A model generated the notes under the pieces. It did not search any database. It worked only from the letters and a program-made list of their open reading frames with translations, and was not told the DNA's origin. A stretch of 64,000 nucleotides of DNA from contig CAYXHM010000012.1 in the NCBI GenBank assembly GCA_964464965.1, positions 14,946-78,945 on the forward strand, given 5' to 3'. This DNA comes from UBA5543 sp964464965 (GTDB taxonomy: Bacteria; Bacteroidota; Bacteroidia; Chitinophagales; Chitinophagaceae). This document shows positions 41,842 through 51,579 of the stretch, in pieces. The position numbers and the translations under genes are program-made. Position 1 is the first letter of the stretch. Every line of letters starts with the position of its first letter.

Positions 41842-43039
41842 AAAAAATATACTCTTGTTGGGGTCTGAATTGGGCAAGGGCGGTGCAGAACGTTCTATTT
41901 CCCTACTCAGCTATTATCTTGAGCAGGCCGGATATCCAGTAACACTTTGCATATTATCAGGCAAAGACCGGACCAGCTACTATAAAACATGCAGGGAAGT
42001 AATTTTCGTTGACCCACCGGATGTAAAAGGTACGTTTGACAAAATAAAAGCATGGCAATACCGCTTGAAAAGCATCAGGCAGATAAAGCATTCTAAAAAT
42101 ATAGACGTTTGCATCAGTTTCCTGGAAGGACCCGACTATGTAAACGTTTTAACCAAGGGCAGGGAAAAAGTGGTATTAAGCATACGCGGCTCTAAGATGT
42201 TTGACAAGGTAATAAGCGGATTGATGGGTGATGTCCGTAAAAAAATCCTTATCCCGTTTTTATATAAACGGGCCGATGATATTGTTTGCGTAACAAAAGC
42301 CCTGGCAGATGAACTGCATGAATACTTCAATATCAGCCATAATAAACTAAAGGTCATTTATAACTTCTACGAGACAGAGGAAATTCTTGCCAAAGCAGAT
42401 GAACCCCTGACCGTTGACGAAGAAAAGATATTTACCCGGCCGGTCATCATTACATCGGGCAGGTTGCATGTAGCAAAGGGTCACGATAAGCTAATACGTG
42501 TACTACAGAAAATAAGGGAACATAAAGATGTAAGGCTGATGATACTGGGCGATGGCGAGTTGCTCGGAGAACTTGTGGCTCTCGCGCAAAGCCTGGGTAT
42601 GAAAACCTGCACATGGCAAGAAAGCTATAAAGAAGCCGATGTATATTTTATGGGCTTTCAGAAGAATGCATTTAAATTTTATAAACATAGCAGTCTCTTC
42701 GCACTACCATCATCCTGGGAAGGGTTCCCAAATGTGCTGGCAGAAGCATTAATATGCAGGAAACCTGTAGTAAGTACGGACTGTCCCACGGGACCCAGGG
42801 AAATATTAGATATAGAAGGACTTGGGAAGCCCCCTACCGCGATCCCTATTCGTACAACCGTAGGGTCGCTGGCACCTATGCTGAACGAAATTACAGAAGA
42901 CATAACAACGATATGGTCAACCGAAATAACACATTGGCTGGATACTCCTGTACCTACAAATGAGGAGTTTGACCAGCTTACAAAAAGATTTACGTTGGAT
43001 GAATTATTAATAAAATGGGAAGCCATTATAAACAACTAA
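41831..43039 (+). CDS. Glycosyltransferase family 4
   Basis: 402 residues, GT-B fold. Begins NILLLGSELGKGGAERSISLL (glycine-rich acceptor loop). Donor block: LPSSWEGFPNVLAEALICRKPVV followed by TDCPTGPREIL, the form seen in GalNAc/GlcNAc-type transferases, though the donor is not certain. It overlaps the preceding gene by 11 bp and ends 7 bp before the next. Confidence 0.9.
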   Translation: MANKKNILLLGSELGKGGAERSISLLSYYLEQAGYPVTLCILSGKDRTSYYKTCREVIFVDPPDVKGTFDKIKAWQYRLKSIRQIKHSKNIDVCISFLEGPDYVNVLTKGREKVVLSIRGSKMFDKVISGLMGDVRKKILIPFLYKRADDIVCVTKALADELHEYFNISHNKLKVIYNFYETEEILAKADEPLTVDEEKIFTRPVIITSGRLHVAKGHDKLIRVLQKIREHKDVRLMILGDGELLGELVALAQSLGMKTCTWQESYKEADVYFMGFQKNAFKFYKHSSLFALPSSWEGFPNVLAEALICRKPVVSTDCPTGPREILDIEGLGKPPTAIPIRTTVGSLAPMLNEITEDITTIWSTEITHWLDTPVPTNEEFDQLTKRFTLDELLIKWEAIINN

Positions 43040-43046
43040 GCAGATA

Positions 43047-44150
43047 GTGAACATACTAATAATAGACAACTCAATAGCCTTTACAGGTGCATTTAAATGC
43101 GCACTGAATGAAGCTGAGCTATTATCAGGCAGGCATAACTTTGTTTTTGTTTTGAGCGAAAAATCAACCCTTACAAGCAACCTGAGTGAAAAAGGGTTTA
43201 CAGTATATACACTTCCGTTACTTGAAATAAGGAAATCTATTCCTGCATTATTGATGTATCCTTTCGTGCTGTTTAGAAATGCTATCAGGCTAAAGCGCAT
43301 ACTACAAAAGGCACATATTGATGTTGTACAAGTAAACGACTTTTATAACATGCTGGGGGTGGCGGTAAAGATGCTGGGCTTCAAAGGCAAACTGATTACT
43401 TATGTACGTTTTTTACCGTCTGTAATGCCGGCAACATTACGTAATATCTGGTTAAAGCTGGGCTTTAAATACTCGTATAAGGTCATTGCTGTTTCAGATG
43501 CAGTTTTAGGGCAACTGCCTAAACACACCAAAGCAGTAAGGATATATGACCCCGTACAACTTTCAGAACTATTGCTTGAGAAAACATATGCCCAAGGCGG
43601 GCCGTTGGAAATACTATATCTATCTAACTACATACAAGGCAAGGGCCAGGATAGCGCCATAGAAGCATTTGCAAAAGCGTATAACACCAATAAAAACCTC
43701 AGGCTGAAATTTTGCGGTGGGGATATGGGCCTCGCTAAAAATGCTGCATACCGTGAAAAACTTGAGCAAAGAGTGCATGAACTGGGGTTATCCGGCGAAG
43801 TGAACTTTGCAGCATTCAGCACAGATATAGAACGCACAATAAAGCAAGCCGATATTATGCTTAATTTTTCTGAAGCCGAATCTTTTTCTATGACCTGCCT
43901 TGAAGCCGCCTATTACGGCACGCCTTTAATAGCAACCCGATGCGGTGGCCCTGAAGAAATAATAGATAACGGTATAACCGGAATAACTGTGCCCGTAAAA
44001 GATATTGAAGCTATGAGTACCGCGTTATTGACAATGGCAGAAAATGCTGAGCTACTACGGGCGTACGCCATAGCGGGCAAAGAATATGTCAGGAACAAAT
44101 TCAAGATAGATAACTATATTACCGCGATGGAAGACGTTTTAGCAGGCTAA
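43047..44150 (+). CDS. Glycosyltransferase family 4
   Basis: 367 residues, starting with GTG at 43047. N-terminus NILIIDNSIAFTGAFKCAL; donor-domain strand LEILYLSNYIQGKGQDSAI; E-x7-E block NFSEAESFSMTCLEAAYYG followed by TRCGGPEEI. GT-B fold, retaining, donor unknown. Gaps of 7 and 6 bp to its neighbours place it in the same operon. Confidence 0.9.
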   Translation: MNILIIDNSIAFTGAFKCALNEAELLSGRHNFVFVLSEKSTLTSNLSEKGFTVYTLPLLEIRKSIPALLMYPFVLFRNAIRLKRILQKAHIDVVQVNDFYNMLGVAVKMLGFKGKLITYVRFLPSVMPATLRNIWLKLGFKYSYKVIAVSDAVLGQLPKHTKAVRIYDPVQLSELLLEKTYAQGGPLEILYLSNYIQGKGQDSAIEAFAKAYNTNKNLRLKFCGGDMGLAKNAAYREKLEQRVHELGLSGEVNFAAFSTDIERTIKQADIMLNFSEAESFSMTCLEAAYYGTPLIATRCGGPEEIIDNGITGITVPVKDIEAMSTALLTMAENAELLRAYAIAGKEYVRNKFKIDNYITAMEDVLAG

Positions 44151-44156
44151 TAATAC

Positions 44157-45242
44157 ATGAAGGATAAAAGCATTAAAATATTATTTATGGTGCCATACCC
44201 TGTAAGGCATGCACCTTCCCAGCGTTTTCGTGTAGAGTTGTTTGAGCCGTACCTGAAAGAAGCGGGGTTGGATTATACAATAGCAGCTTTTATGGATGCC
44301 AATACCTGGACGGTGCTCTACAAAAAAGGCTCTGCTGTTCAAAAAGCATGGGGCATTATAAAAGGCTACCTGAAAAGATTGAAAACGGTCTTAATAGACG
44401 TGCATGGTTACGATTATGTTTTTGTACATCGTGAGGGTGCGCCAGTGGGCCCGCCTGTGTTTGAATGGATAGTGGCAAAGCTATGGCGCAAGAAGATGGT
44501 ATTCGACTTTGACGATGCGATATGGATACCTAATACCAGCAACGAGAATAAATTTGCGGGCTGGCTGAAATCTTTCTGGAAGATAAAATACTTGTGCAAG
44601 TGGTCGCATACAGTAATAGGAGGCAACGAATATTTATGCAATTATGCGCGGCAGTATAACAACAACGTTGTGCTCATACCCACCTGTGTAGATATGGAGC
44701 GCATGCACAATGGCGTAAAGATACACCAGGAAGAAAGCACGGTAACAATAGGATGGACCGGCAGTCACTCTACCCTGCCCTATCTTGATGAAATAATGGA
44801 TGCGCTTCTTTACGCTGAAAAGGAATTGAATACTTGTTTCCTGCTCATAGCTAATAAAAAACCAGACTTACCACTAACCGACTGGGAATTCATCCACTGG
44901 AATGAACACACAGAAATTGCAGACCTGCTTAAGATGGACATAGGTGTTATGCCACTGAAAGACGATAACTGGAGCGAGGGCAAATGCGGGTTCAAACTTA
45001 TTCAGTATTTATCATTAGGCATACCCGCTGTTGCAAGCCCCGTGGGTGTAAATAAAGTAATTATAGAACACGGGATTAACGGATACCTGTGTAGCACACA
45101 TAATGAGTGGAAAGATGCTATTACAAAACTGGTTGCCGACAGCAGACTGAGAAAAAATGCTGGCGCTGCAGGCCGCGAAAAAATGCTGCGGGAATACAGC
45201 ATTGCTGCCAATAAAGATAAATTTATTGGGGTATTTCTTTAA
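44157..45242 (+). CDS. Glycosyltransferase family 4-like protein
   Basis: 361 residues. The N-terminal domain includes the phrase VPYPVRHAPSQRFRVELF, seen in many Bacteroidota surface-glycan transferases, and VFDFDDAIWIP. The donor side has IGWTGSHSTLPYL and MPLKDDNWSEGKCGFKLIQY, a different E-box form from the other family 4 enzymes here. Last gene of the plus-strand run; its 3' end overlaps the convergent polytopic protein gene by 20 bp. Confidence 0.87.
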   Translation: MKDKSIKILFMVPYPVRHAPSQRFRVELFEPYLKEAGLDYTIAAFMDANTWTVLYKKGSAVQKAWGIIKGYLKRLKTVLIDVHGYDYVFVHREGAPVGPPVFEWIVAKLWRKKMVFDFDDAIWIPNTSNENKFAGWLKSFWKIKYLCKWSHTVIGGNEYLCNYARQYNNNVVLIPTCVDMERMHNGVKIHQEESTVTIGWTGSHSTLPYLDEIMDALLYAEKELNTCFLLIANKKPDLPLTDWEFIHWNEHTEIADLLKMDIGVMPLKDDNWSEGKCGFKLIQYLSLGIPAVASPVGVNKVIIEHGINGYLCSTHNEWKDAITKLVADSRLRKNAGAAGREKMLREYSIAANKDKFIGVFL

Positions 45243-46629
45243 GCCACGCCGCCTTGCGCAGGCTCATCATATTGAAAGACAGTAATTTCACCTGTGTAGG
45301 ATAGTATTTATAATATACCAATACCAATGTGAGACAAAAGAACGGCAGGCACGGAATACGATAGCGCGATAGTGTACCGAAATTACCGGATGATATTCCT
45401 ACAGCAAAAGCAAATATCAGTGTAAATATCAGACAGAACTGTATGGTGGGATCTTGCGCAACTGCCTTCCAGAATTTCTTTATTCCTACTGAAAATAATA
45501 CTTTAAGAGTAAGCAACATAAATAAGGTAGCCTCAATAGCGTTTACAAACTGCATTACTTTGCGTGTTTCCCATATATATGGCCTGTACAGGGTAACATT
45601 CACTGCTGCGGGAAACTTACTGAGCATACCTATGGGAGTAGGCTGCATATCGCCCAGGCTATAAGCACTGCCCTCGTCACCCGATTGCTCTTGTATATAA
45701 TTACTGATGAGATATGAGGTTTTGGCTATCCGGTCTAGAGAGTATTTGCCGAATACCTCTGAATACTTTTGCATCACTACAACGAAACCGACCAGGCATA
45801 CAGCAAGAATACCCATAGTCATTACAAACCTCACCAGGCCATTGCGTATCCGGTGAGAGTATGTAGCCAGTATCCAGAAAATTATTGCCGGAACAAAGGC
45901 AATCAGTATATATATTTTTATAGTTGCCAGTAGCATGAATGCAATTACCGTAATAGCTATGGTTGAGAAACGAAAATCCCTGTTGATGAGCAGGCGGAAG
46001 GCACCGAAGGTCATCCATCCCAGGCTGAACATGCAGATAGTATCTTTAAATATACCGGAACCCCACATAATAGTACTGGGTATAAACAGCGTGGACAATG
46101 CTATATACTTGGTATGTTCAGGAAATTTTGTAGCAAACGTACGGAACAATGCCCATATACCGGAAAATGCTATAGCTCCCAATATTACAGCAGTAGGTAA
46201 AAAGGTATTAAATGTAAATATCATTATAATAGCTACAATAGTACATACGGTATATTCAGCAGGTGCCTCGTACCAATCCATCTGTGTTATGTATTTTGAA
46301 TAGGCTCCATCGTACCATTCCGGTATGCGGAACAGGAGGTTATACCACTTGGCCGGACTCTCATCAAAAGCGCTGTTAATCAGTTTTGCATGCCAATGGT
46401 ATAGCGCAGTATCTCCCCATCCGTAATAATACCTGTATATTAAACTAATGAATATAGCCCCGGCTATTTTCAACATAAGGCCCGGCATAAAATAACGCCG
46501 CCATGGATGGCCGACGGGATAACGTCTTTCACGTATCTGATATGCGATGAAAAATATAGCACCCAGGTAAAAAGGAAGTAACAAGTAGTCAAGAAAAGTT
46601 ATAAATTGCTGCGAGTCATTATTGACCAT
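45223..46629 (-). CDS. Polytopic membrane protein, candidate polysaccharide polymerase or GT-C
   Basis: 468 residues with about ten to twelve membrane helices. It has a periplasmic-loop-like region with acidic residues (YYGWGDTALYHWHAKL, an Asp close to an aromatic cluster, as in GT-C enzymes) and a second loop near residues 320-350. The last helices contain NFGTLSRYRIPCLPF, a form often seen in Wzy-like or GT39-like proteins of exopolysaccharide loci. It is the only gene of its locus on the minus strand apart from the epimerase, and its stop lies inside the end of the previous plus-strand gene. I infer polymerase or lipid-linked-sugar transferase; sequence alone cannot decide. Confidence 0.6.
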   Translation of the reverse strand: MVNNDSQQFITFLDYLLLPFYLGAIFFIAYQIRERRYPVGHPWRRYFMPGLMLKIAGAIFISLIYRYYYGWGDTALYHWHAKLINSAFDESPAKWYNLLFRIPEWYDGAYSKYITQMDWYEAPAEYTVCTIVAIIMIFTFNTFLPTAVILGAIAFSGIWALFRTFATKFPEHTKYIALSTLFIPSTIMWGSGIFKDTICMFSLGWMTFGAFRLLINRDFRFSTIAITVIAFMLLATIKIYILIAFVPAIIFWILATYSHRIRNGLVRFVMTMGILAVCLVGFVVVMQKYSEVFGKYSLDRIAKTSYLISNYIQEQSGDEGSAYSLGDMQPTPIGMLSKFPAAVNVTLYRPYIWETRKVMQFVNAIEATLFMLLTLKVLFSVGIKKFWKAVAQDPTIQFCLIFTLIFAFAVGISSGNFGTLSRYRIPCLPFFCLTLVLVYYKYYPTQVKLLSFNMMSLRKAAWLKEIPQ

Positions 46630-46679
46630 CGTCCCGTATTTCTTTGTTTATCAAACTTGTCTAAAAAACTACACCCAGC

Positions 46680-48593
46680 ATGTGCGGTATTACCGGTTAT
46701 TACGCTCTTTCCAATAACACTCAAACCAATGTTATAAAGGTAAGGCAATCAACTGAAAAAATGTATTTGAGGGGCCCCGACTGTGGTGATATTTATACAC
46801 ATGGCAGTGTGGGTTTAGGCCACCGCAGGCTCTCTATTATAGACACCTCTACCGGTGCTACACAACCAATGACGGACGTTACGGGACGGTACACCATTGC
46901 TTTTAACGGCGAAATTTTTAACTATAAAGATTTATCCGCACAATACCTGTCTAAAACATGGGCGCGCATTGGGGGTGCAAAAACTACTTCTGATACAGAA
47001 ATACTTTTGTATCTTCTTATAGAGTACGGGGCGGAATGCCTGCCTTGGCTCAGTGGATTTTTTGCATTTGCCTTCTATGATAAAGAAACAGGTGTATTAT
47101 TAATAGCGCGCGACAGGTTTGGTAAAAAACCCCTGAACTACTATAGTACTAAAGACGAATTTGCTTTTGCATCTGAAATGAAAGCCCTGCTGGAATGGGG
47201 CATACCAAAAAAGCTGAACTATTCTGTACTGCACCAGTACCTGCAACTAAACTATGTGCCGCAGCCACAGAGTATGATAGAAGGAGTAGCAAAGCTACAA
47301 CCCGGGCATTATATGCTTGTAGATGCAAATGGAATAAAAGAAGATAAATCTTACTACGAGATAAATATCGACACCGCATCGTATAATAAATACACTTACG
47401 AGGCTGCACAGGATGAATTGGTGAAACGTATGGACGAATCTGTACGCGAAAGAATGATTGCAGATGTGCCATTGGGAGCATTTTTAAGCGGGGGTATAGA
47501 TTCATCGGTTATTGTAGCTCTGGCAAGCAATTATACCAAAAACCTGAATACATTTTCCGTAGGTTACAAAGACAATGCTTTTTACGATGAAACAAGCTAC
47601 GCAAAACTTGTAGCGGATAAATACAAAACAAATCACACAGTTTTTTCTCTCACCAACAGTGACTTCCTAGAGCATGTGTTTGGGGTACTGGATTATCTTG
47701 ATGAGCCTTTTGCAGATTCATCTGCAATACCGGAATACATTTTATGCCACCATACACGAAAGCACGTAACTGTTGCCCTGAGCGGTGATGGTGGCGATGA
47801 GGTATTTGCAGGATACAATAAACACGCTGCCGAATGGAAAATGCGCCAGAGCTCATTGGTCAACAACCTTGTAAAAGCAGGCCTCCCTTTATGGAAAATG
47901 CTGCCACGTGGCAGAAGCAATAAAATAACGAACCTGTTTCGTCAGTTGCACCGTTTTGCACAAGGGGGTAATCTTTCAATGGAAGACCGTTACTGGCGGT
48001 GGGCATCTTTTAACACTGTAGCACAAACTGATAATCTGCTGAGCAAAGCCAGCATTGCCAAAGTTGACTATGCACTAATGGAAAACGAAAGGCAGGAAAT
48101 ATTAAAGCACATGAAGAGCAGTGACTTTAATGAATTGTTGCTGACTGATATGAACCTCGTACTTACAGGTGATATGCTGGTGAAGGTGGACCTGATGAGT
48201 ATGGCTAATAGCCTGGAGGTACGCAGCCCTTTCCTTGATTATAAGGTGGTGGATTTCGCTTTTTCTTTACCACAACAGTACAAGATTGATGGTCACATGA
48301 AGAAGCGCATTGTACAGGATGCCTTCCGTAGTATGTTGCCTGAAGAAATATACAACCGGCCTAAACATGGCTTTGAAATACCACTGCTTGACTGGTTCCG
48401 TAAAGAATTGTGGAGCCTGATAAACGACGATTTACTCAGCAAACGGTTTATTGAAGAACAGGGGATATTTAACACCGATGCCATAGAACAACTAAAAAAG
48501 AAACTGCACAGCAATAGCCCTGAAGACAGTCACGCTACTATATGGGCGCTAATTGTATTCCAGTACTGGTGGAAGAAATATCTCACAAGCTAA
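46680..48593 (+). CDS. asnB: Glutamine-hydrolysing asparagine synthase-type amidotransferase
   Basis: 637 residues. Class II glutamine amidotransferase domain with catalytic Cys2 (MCGITGYYAL) at 1-200, then a synthetase domain with the PP-loop SGGIDSS (about 269) that binds ATP. Family members make asparagine, but in polysaccharide loci they often amidate uronic-acid residues of the glycan. Its place between the membrane protein and a glycosyltransferase favours the second role here. No other asparagine-biosynthesis gene is nearby. Confidence 0.88.
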   Translation: MCGITGYYALSNNTQTNVIKVRQSTEKMYLRGPDCGDIYTHGSVGLGHRRLSIIDTSTGATQPMTDVTGRYTIAFNGEIFNYKDLSAQYLSKTWARIGGAKTTSDTEILLYLLIEYGAECLPWLSGFFAFAFYDKETGVLLIARDRFGKKPLNYYSTKDEFAFASEMKALLEWGIPKKLNYSVLHQYLQLNYVPQPQSMIEGVAKLQPGHYMLVDANGIKEDKSYYEINIDTASYNKYTYEAAQDELVKRMDESVRERMIADVPLGAFLSGGIDSSVIVALASNYTKNLNTFSVGYKDNAFYDETSYAKLVADKYKTNHTVFSLTNSDFLEHVFGVLDYLDEPFADSSAIPEYILCHHTRKHVTVALSGDGGDEVFAGYNKHAAEWKMRQSSLVNNLVKAGLPLWKMLPRGRSNKITNLFRQLHRFAQGGNLSMEDRYWRWASFNTVAQTDNLLSKASIAKVDYALMENERQEILKHMKSSDFNELLLTDMNLVLTGDMLVKVDLMSMANSLEVRSPFLDYKVVDFAFSLPQQYKIDGHMKKRIVQDAFRSMLPEEIYNRPKHGFEIPLLDWFRKELWSLINDDLLSKRFIEEQGIFNTDAIEQLKKKLHSNSPEDSHATIWALIVFQYWWKKYLTS

Positions 48594-48647
48594 ACGTTTT
48601 GACAACAATATTGAATTATTGTATTATTGCACATCTTATAAGAAAAC

Positions 48648-49895
48648 ATGCCAAGGGTATTACGCATACATAACCGTTTAATTATTGGCGGGCCTGCCAT
48701 AAATGTTACTTACCTGACTAAGTACATGGCACCTGAATTTGAAACCATGCTGGTGATAGGCGATAAAGACAGCCATGAGCAGGATGCTGACCACCTGATA
48801 ATGAACCTGGGCCTGGACCCTGTAGTAGTACCCGAAATGAAACGAGATATAAGCCCGCTAAACGATGGCTATGCTTACCAGAAAATCAAAGCGCTGATTG
48901 AGAAATTCAGGCCGGATATAGTGCATACCCATGCGGCCAAATCGGGTGTAATAGGCCGACTCGCCGCAGATGCATGCAAGGTGCCTGTAATCGTACATAC
49001 CTTTCATGGCCATGTTTTTCACAGCTATTTCAGCAAATTCAAAACAAATACTTTCATACAGATAGAACGTTACCTGGCCAGGCGCTCAACGGGTATCATT
49101 GCTATCAGTGAAACGCAAAAGCACGAGCTTGCCGATGTTTATCATATCTGCGACAAAGACAAAATAAAGATAATCCCCCTGGGGCTGGACCTGGACAAAT
49201 TTCAACAGCACCAGGATATGAAACGGGCGCAGTTCAGGAAACAATTTGACCTGGACGAAAATGATATTTGCATCGGTATCATTGGGCGCGTAGTCCCAGT
49301 AAAAAATCACAGTCTATTTGTAGCTGCTGCAAAGAAAGTCCTGGAGCAGACATCTCTGCCGGTTAAGTTCATTATAATAGGTGATGGTGATATGCGGCCA
49401 CAAATGGAGGCTGAATTTGCAGAAGTCGGTATAGATTATACATACCACCCTATTGATCCCCGTCCCGCAACTGCCATATGCACCTCATGGCAAACAGAAA
49501 TGGACTATGTGTTATCAGGCCTGGATATTGTGGCACTCACATCGCACAACGAGGGCACTCCGGTATCACTCATCGAAGCGCAGGCTGCGGCTAAACCTGT
49601 GGTATCTACAAACGTTGGCGGTGTAAAGGATGTAGTATCTGACAATCAGACCGGTTATATTACCGATCCCGGCAATGCAGATACATTTGCAGAAGCCCTG
49701 CTGAAGCTTATTAATAACCCTGAAAAAAGGGAATACTTTGGCAGGTTAGGCCGCACTTTTGCCCAGACGCATTACTCCTACCAACGGCTTGTAAAAGACA
49801 TGTCTGATTATTACTACGACCAGTTAACACTTGCAGGCGTTGATTACCGCAAGTCACCCATCAGGCCTGTATCGCCCAATTTTGAAGAAGATTAA
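48648..49895 (+). CDS. Glycosyltransferase family 4
   Basis: 415 residues, GT-B fold. N-terminal NRLIIGGPAINVTYLTKYM, HTHAAKSGVIGRLAA and HTFHGHVFHSYFSK (conserved His-containing acceptor segment); donor block LTSHNEGTPVSLIEAQAAAKPVV. Resembles the WbpH/WecG-adjacent type of GT4, but the donor is unknown. The last 4 bp overlap the convergent epimerase gene. It follows asnB with 54 bp between. Confidence 0.9.
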   Translation: MPRVLRIHNRLIIGGPAINVTYLTKYMAPEFETMLVIGDKDSHEQDADHLIMNLGLDPVVVPEMKRDISPLNDGYAYQKIKALIEKFRPDIVHTHAAKSGVIGRLAADACKVPVIVHTFHGHVFHSYFSKFKTNTFIQIERYLARRSTGIIAISETQKHELADVYHICDKDKIKIIPLGLDLDKFQQHQDMKRAQFRKQFDLDENDICIGIIGRVVPVKNHSLFVAAAKKVLEQTSLPVKFIIIGDGDMRPQMEAEFAEVGIDYTYHPIDPRPATAICTSWQTEMDYVLSGLDIVALTSHNEGTPVSLIEAQAAAKPVVSTNVGGVKDVVSDNQTGYITDPGNADTFAEALLKLINNPEKREYFGRLGRTFAQTHYSYQRLVKDMSDYYYDQLTLAGVDYRKSPIRPVSPNFEED

Positions 49896-50872
49896 TTAAT
49901 CTGTTTAAAGAAATCTACTGTTTGTACCAGTCCATCCATAAACTTCCTGGTAGGTTCATAGCCCAGGAGTTCCCTCGCCATGGTAATATCAGCCAGTGAG
50001 TTACGAACATCTCCTGCACGTGGCTCACGATAGGTAGCTTCGTGGTCTGCACCAAGGATGTTGCGTATTTCGTTATATAGAAAGTTCACCGAGAAATTTT
50101 CACCCACAGCTACGTTATATACTTTACCAAATGCAGCTTCATTTTTGCACAACATCCCCCTTATGTTAGCCTGTACAGCATTATCTACAAAAGTGAAATC
50201 ACGCGTTTGTTCACCATCTCCATTAATATATACAGGAGATTTCTTCATAATACCACTTACAAACAACGGTATTACGGCAGCATAAGGGCCATCAGGGTCT
50301 TGCCTGGGGCCAAATACATTAAAGTACCTGTAGCCCACCAGTTTCATGCCATAAAGCTCAGCAAATACACCTGCATACAGTTCGTTAGCCTTTTTAGTAA
50401 CAGCATACGGAGACAGGCAATTGCCCACTTTCTCCTCGCGCTTGGGCAGGTTAGGCTCATCACCATATACAGATGAAGATGATGCATACACGAATGTTTT
50501 TACACCTGCGTCTTTTGCCGCTGTGAGCATATTCACAAAACCACCAACGTTCACTTCGTTACTTGTTATGGGGTCTTTTATAGAGCGTGGCACAGAACCG
50601 AGCGCCGCCTGGTGGCTTACATAGTCAATACCTTCACAGGCTTTTCTGCATGTTTCAGCATCACGTATATCCCCCTGTATAAATTCAAAATTGGGGTGGT
50701 CCTTAAACAGGTCTATATTTTTCTGCAAACCGGTAGCCAGGTTATCCAGCACACGTACTTTGCCGGCACCATTTTTCAACAGGTATTCTGTAATATGCGA
50801 ACCTATAAAGCCGGCGCCACCAGTTACAAGAAAGTTATACTTACTTAAATCCTCTGTATGAAACAATGTCAT
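49892..50872 (-). CDS. NAD-dependent sugar epimerase, WbpP/UDP-GlcNAc 4-epimerase type
   Basis: 326 residues. Extended SDR: Rossmann GGAGFIGSH at the N-terminus, the catalytic Ser region ASSSSVYGDE and YAVTK (Tyr and Lys of the SYK triad), then RYFNVFGPRQDP and a substrate region INGDGEQTRDFTFV typical of UDP-N-acetylhexosamine 4-epimerases. It would supply UDP-GalNAc or a related sugar to the transferases upstream. The gene is on the opposite strand and begins the minus-strand block that closes the locus. Glucose- versus GlcNAc-specificity cannot be fixed by eye. Confidence 0.85.
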   Translation of the reverse strand: MTLFHTEDLSKYNFLVTGGAGFIGSHITEYLLKNGAGKVRVLDNLATGLQKNIDLFKDHPNFEFIQGDIRDAETCRKACEGIDYVSHQAALGSVPRSIKDPITSNEVNVGGFVNMLTAAKDAGVKTFVYASSSSVYGDEPNLPKREEKVGNCLSPYAVTKKANELYAGVFAELYGMKLVGYRYFNVFGPRQDPDGPYAAVIPLFVSGIMKKSPVYINGDGEQTRDFTFVDNAVQANIRGMLCKNEAAFGKVYNVAVGENFSVNFLYNEIRNILGADHEATYREPRAGDVRNSLADITMARELLGYEPTRKFMDGLVQTVDFFKQIN

Positions 50873-50992
50873 TTTTATAATTTTATGATGAAAGATGCCT
50901 TTCTCTCTGCAGGCAGCGCAAACTTATTGTAAAATGTAATGAAAGGTGAGATTTAACAAGCCCGTTAACTAAACAATTACAGGCACAAAAAA

Positions 50993-51012
50993 ACCGTTCA
51001 TTTCCGAACGGT
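50993..51012 (-). terminator. Intrinsic terminator after the THX gene
   Basis: Stem accgttc / gaacggt with a 6-nt loop, followed on the minus strand by TTTTTTT; 24 bp past the THX stop. Confidence 0.8.
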
Positions 51013-51036
51013 GATTTTGTATAAGCTCTAGATGAA

Positions 51037-51162
51037 TTAGGCTTTCTTTTCAGCTTTTTCTTCAGCAGTTTTTTCAGCTTTTTTAGGGCGTGCAGGACGG
51101 CTTACACCGAAACTGCCCATAAATATTTTGCCCTTTTTTGTGCGCTTGTCGCCTCTACCCAT
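51037..51162 (-). CDS. 30S ribosomal protein THX
   Basis: 41 residues, ATG at 51162. The N-terminal MGRGDKRTKKGKIF and the following GSFGVSRPARPKK match the very short basic ribosomal protein THX that is found in Bacteroidota and Thermus, where it binds the head of the 30S subunit. An Ala/Glu/Lys tail follows. Too short for usual gene-length cutoffs. It lies between two terminators and directly downstream of the HU gene. The identification rests on sequence resemblance to THX. Confidence 0.85.
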   Translation of the reverse strand: MGRGDKRTKKGKIFMGSFGVSRPARPKKAEKTAEEKAEKKA

Positions 51163-51195
51163 AACAATGATTTTTTAATTTATTGGACAAAAATA

Positions 51196-51232
51196 CAAAA
51201 AAGCAGGAAACTTTACGCCTCCTGCTTTTTTG
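51196..51232. terminator. Bidirectional-looking terminator between HU and THX
   Basis: Stem caaaaaagcagga / tcctgcttttttg, 13 bp, 11-nt loop, with T-run on the minus side inside the stem. It ends the HU transcript and would leave THX to its own promoter or read-through. Confidence 0.75.
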
Positions 51233-51250
51233 CGATAAAAAAGCCGCAAA

Positions 51251-51532
51251 TTATTTTTTACCGCTGATCTTAGTAGAAAACTCTTTACCTGCTTTAAATT
51301 TAGGCACTTTGCGTGCTTTAATTTTGATAACCTCGCCGGTTTGAGGGTTACGGCCATTACGTGCAGAACGCTCAGATACAGAGAAAGTACCGAAACCTAC
51401 CAGGGTAACGCGATCACCTTTTTTCAAAGCGGCAGTTACAGAACCTGTGAAAGAATCCAGTGCATCATTAGCCTGTGTTTTAGTAATGCCTGCATCTTTT
51501 GCCAGTTTGTCAATCAATTCAGCTTTGTTCAT
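51251..51532 (-). CDS. HU-family DNA-binding protein
   Basis: 93 residues, standard length for the HU/IHF superfamily. N-terminal helices MNKAELIDKLAKDAGITKTQA, then the beta-arm region with VTLVGFGTFSVSERSAR and GRNPQTGEVIKI, the conserved DNA-intercalating Pro (NPQTG), and a lysine-rich C-terminus. A dimeric, nonspecific DNA-bending nucleoid protein is expected. It has a consensus promoter (51580-51610) and its own terminator. Confidence 0.95.
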   Translation of the reverse strand: MNKAELIDKLAKDAGITKTQANDALDSFTGSVTAALKKGDRVTLVGFGTFSVSERSARNGRNPQTGEVIKIKARKVPKFKAGKEFSTKISGKK

Positions 51533-51579
51533 AAACTAGAATGTGTTTGGTTGTAAATAAAAATTTGTTTCGTGTTAAG

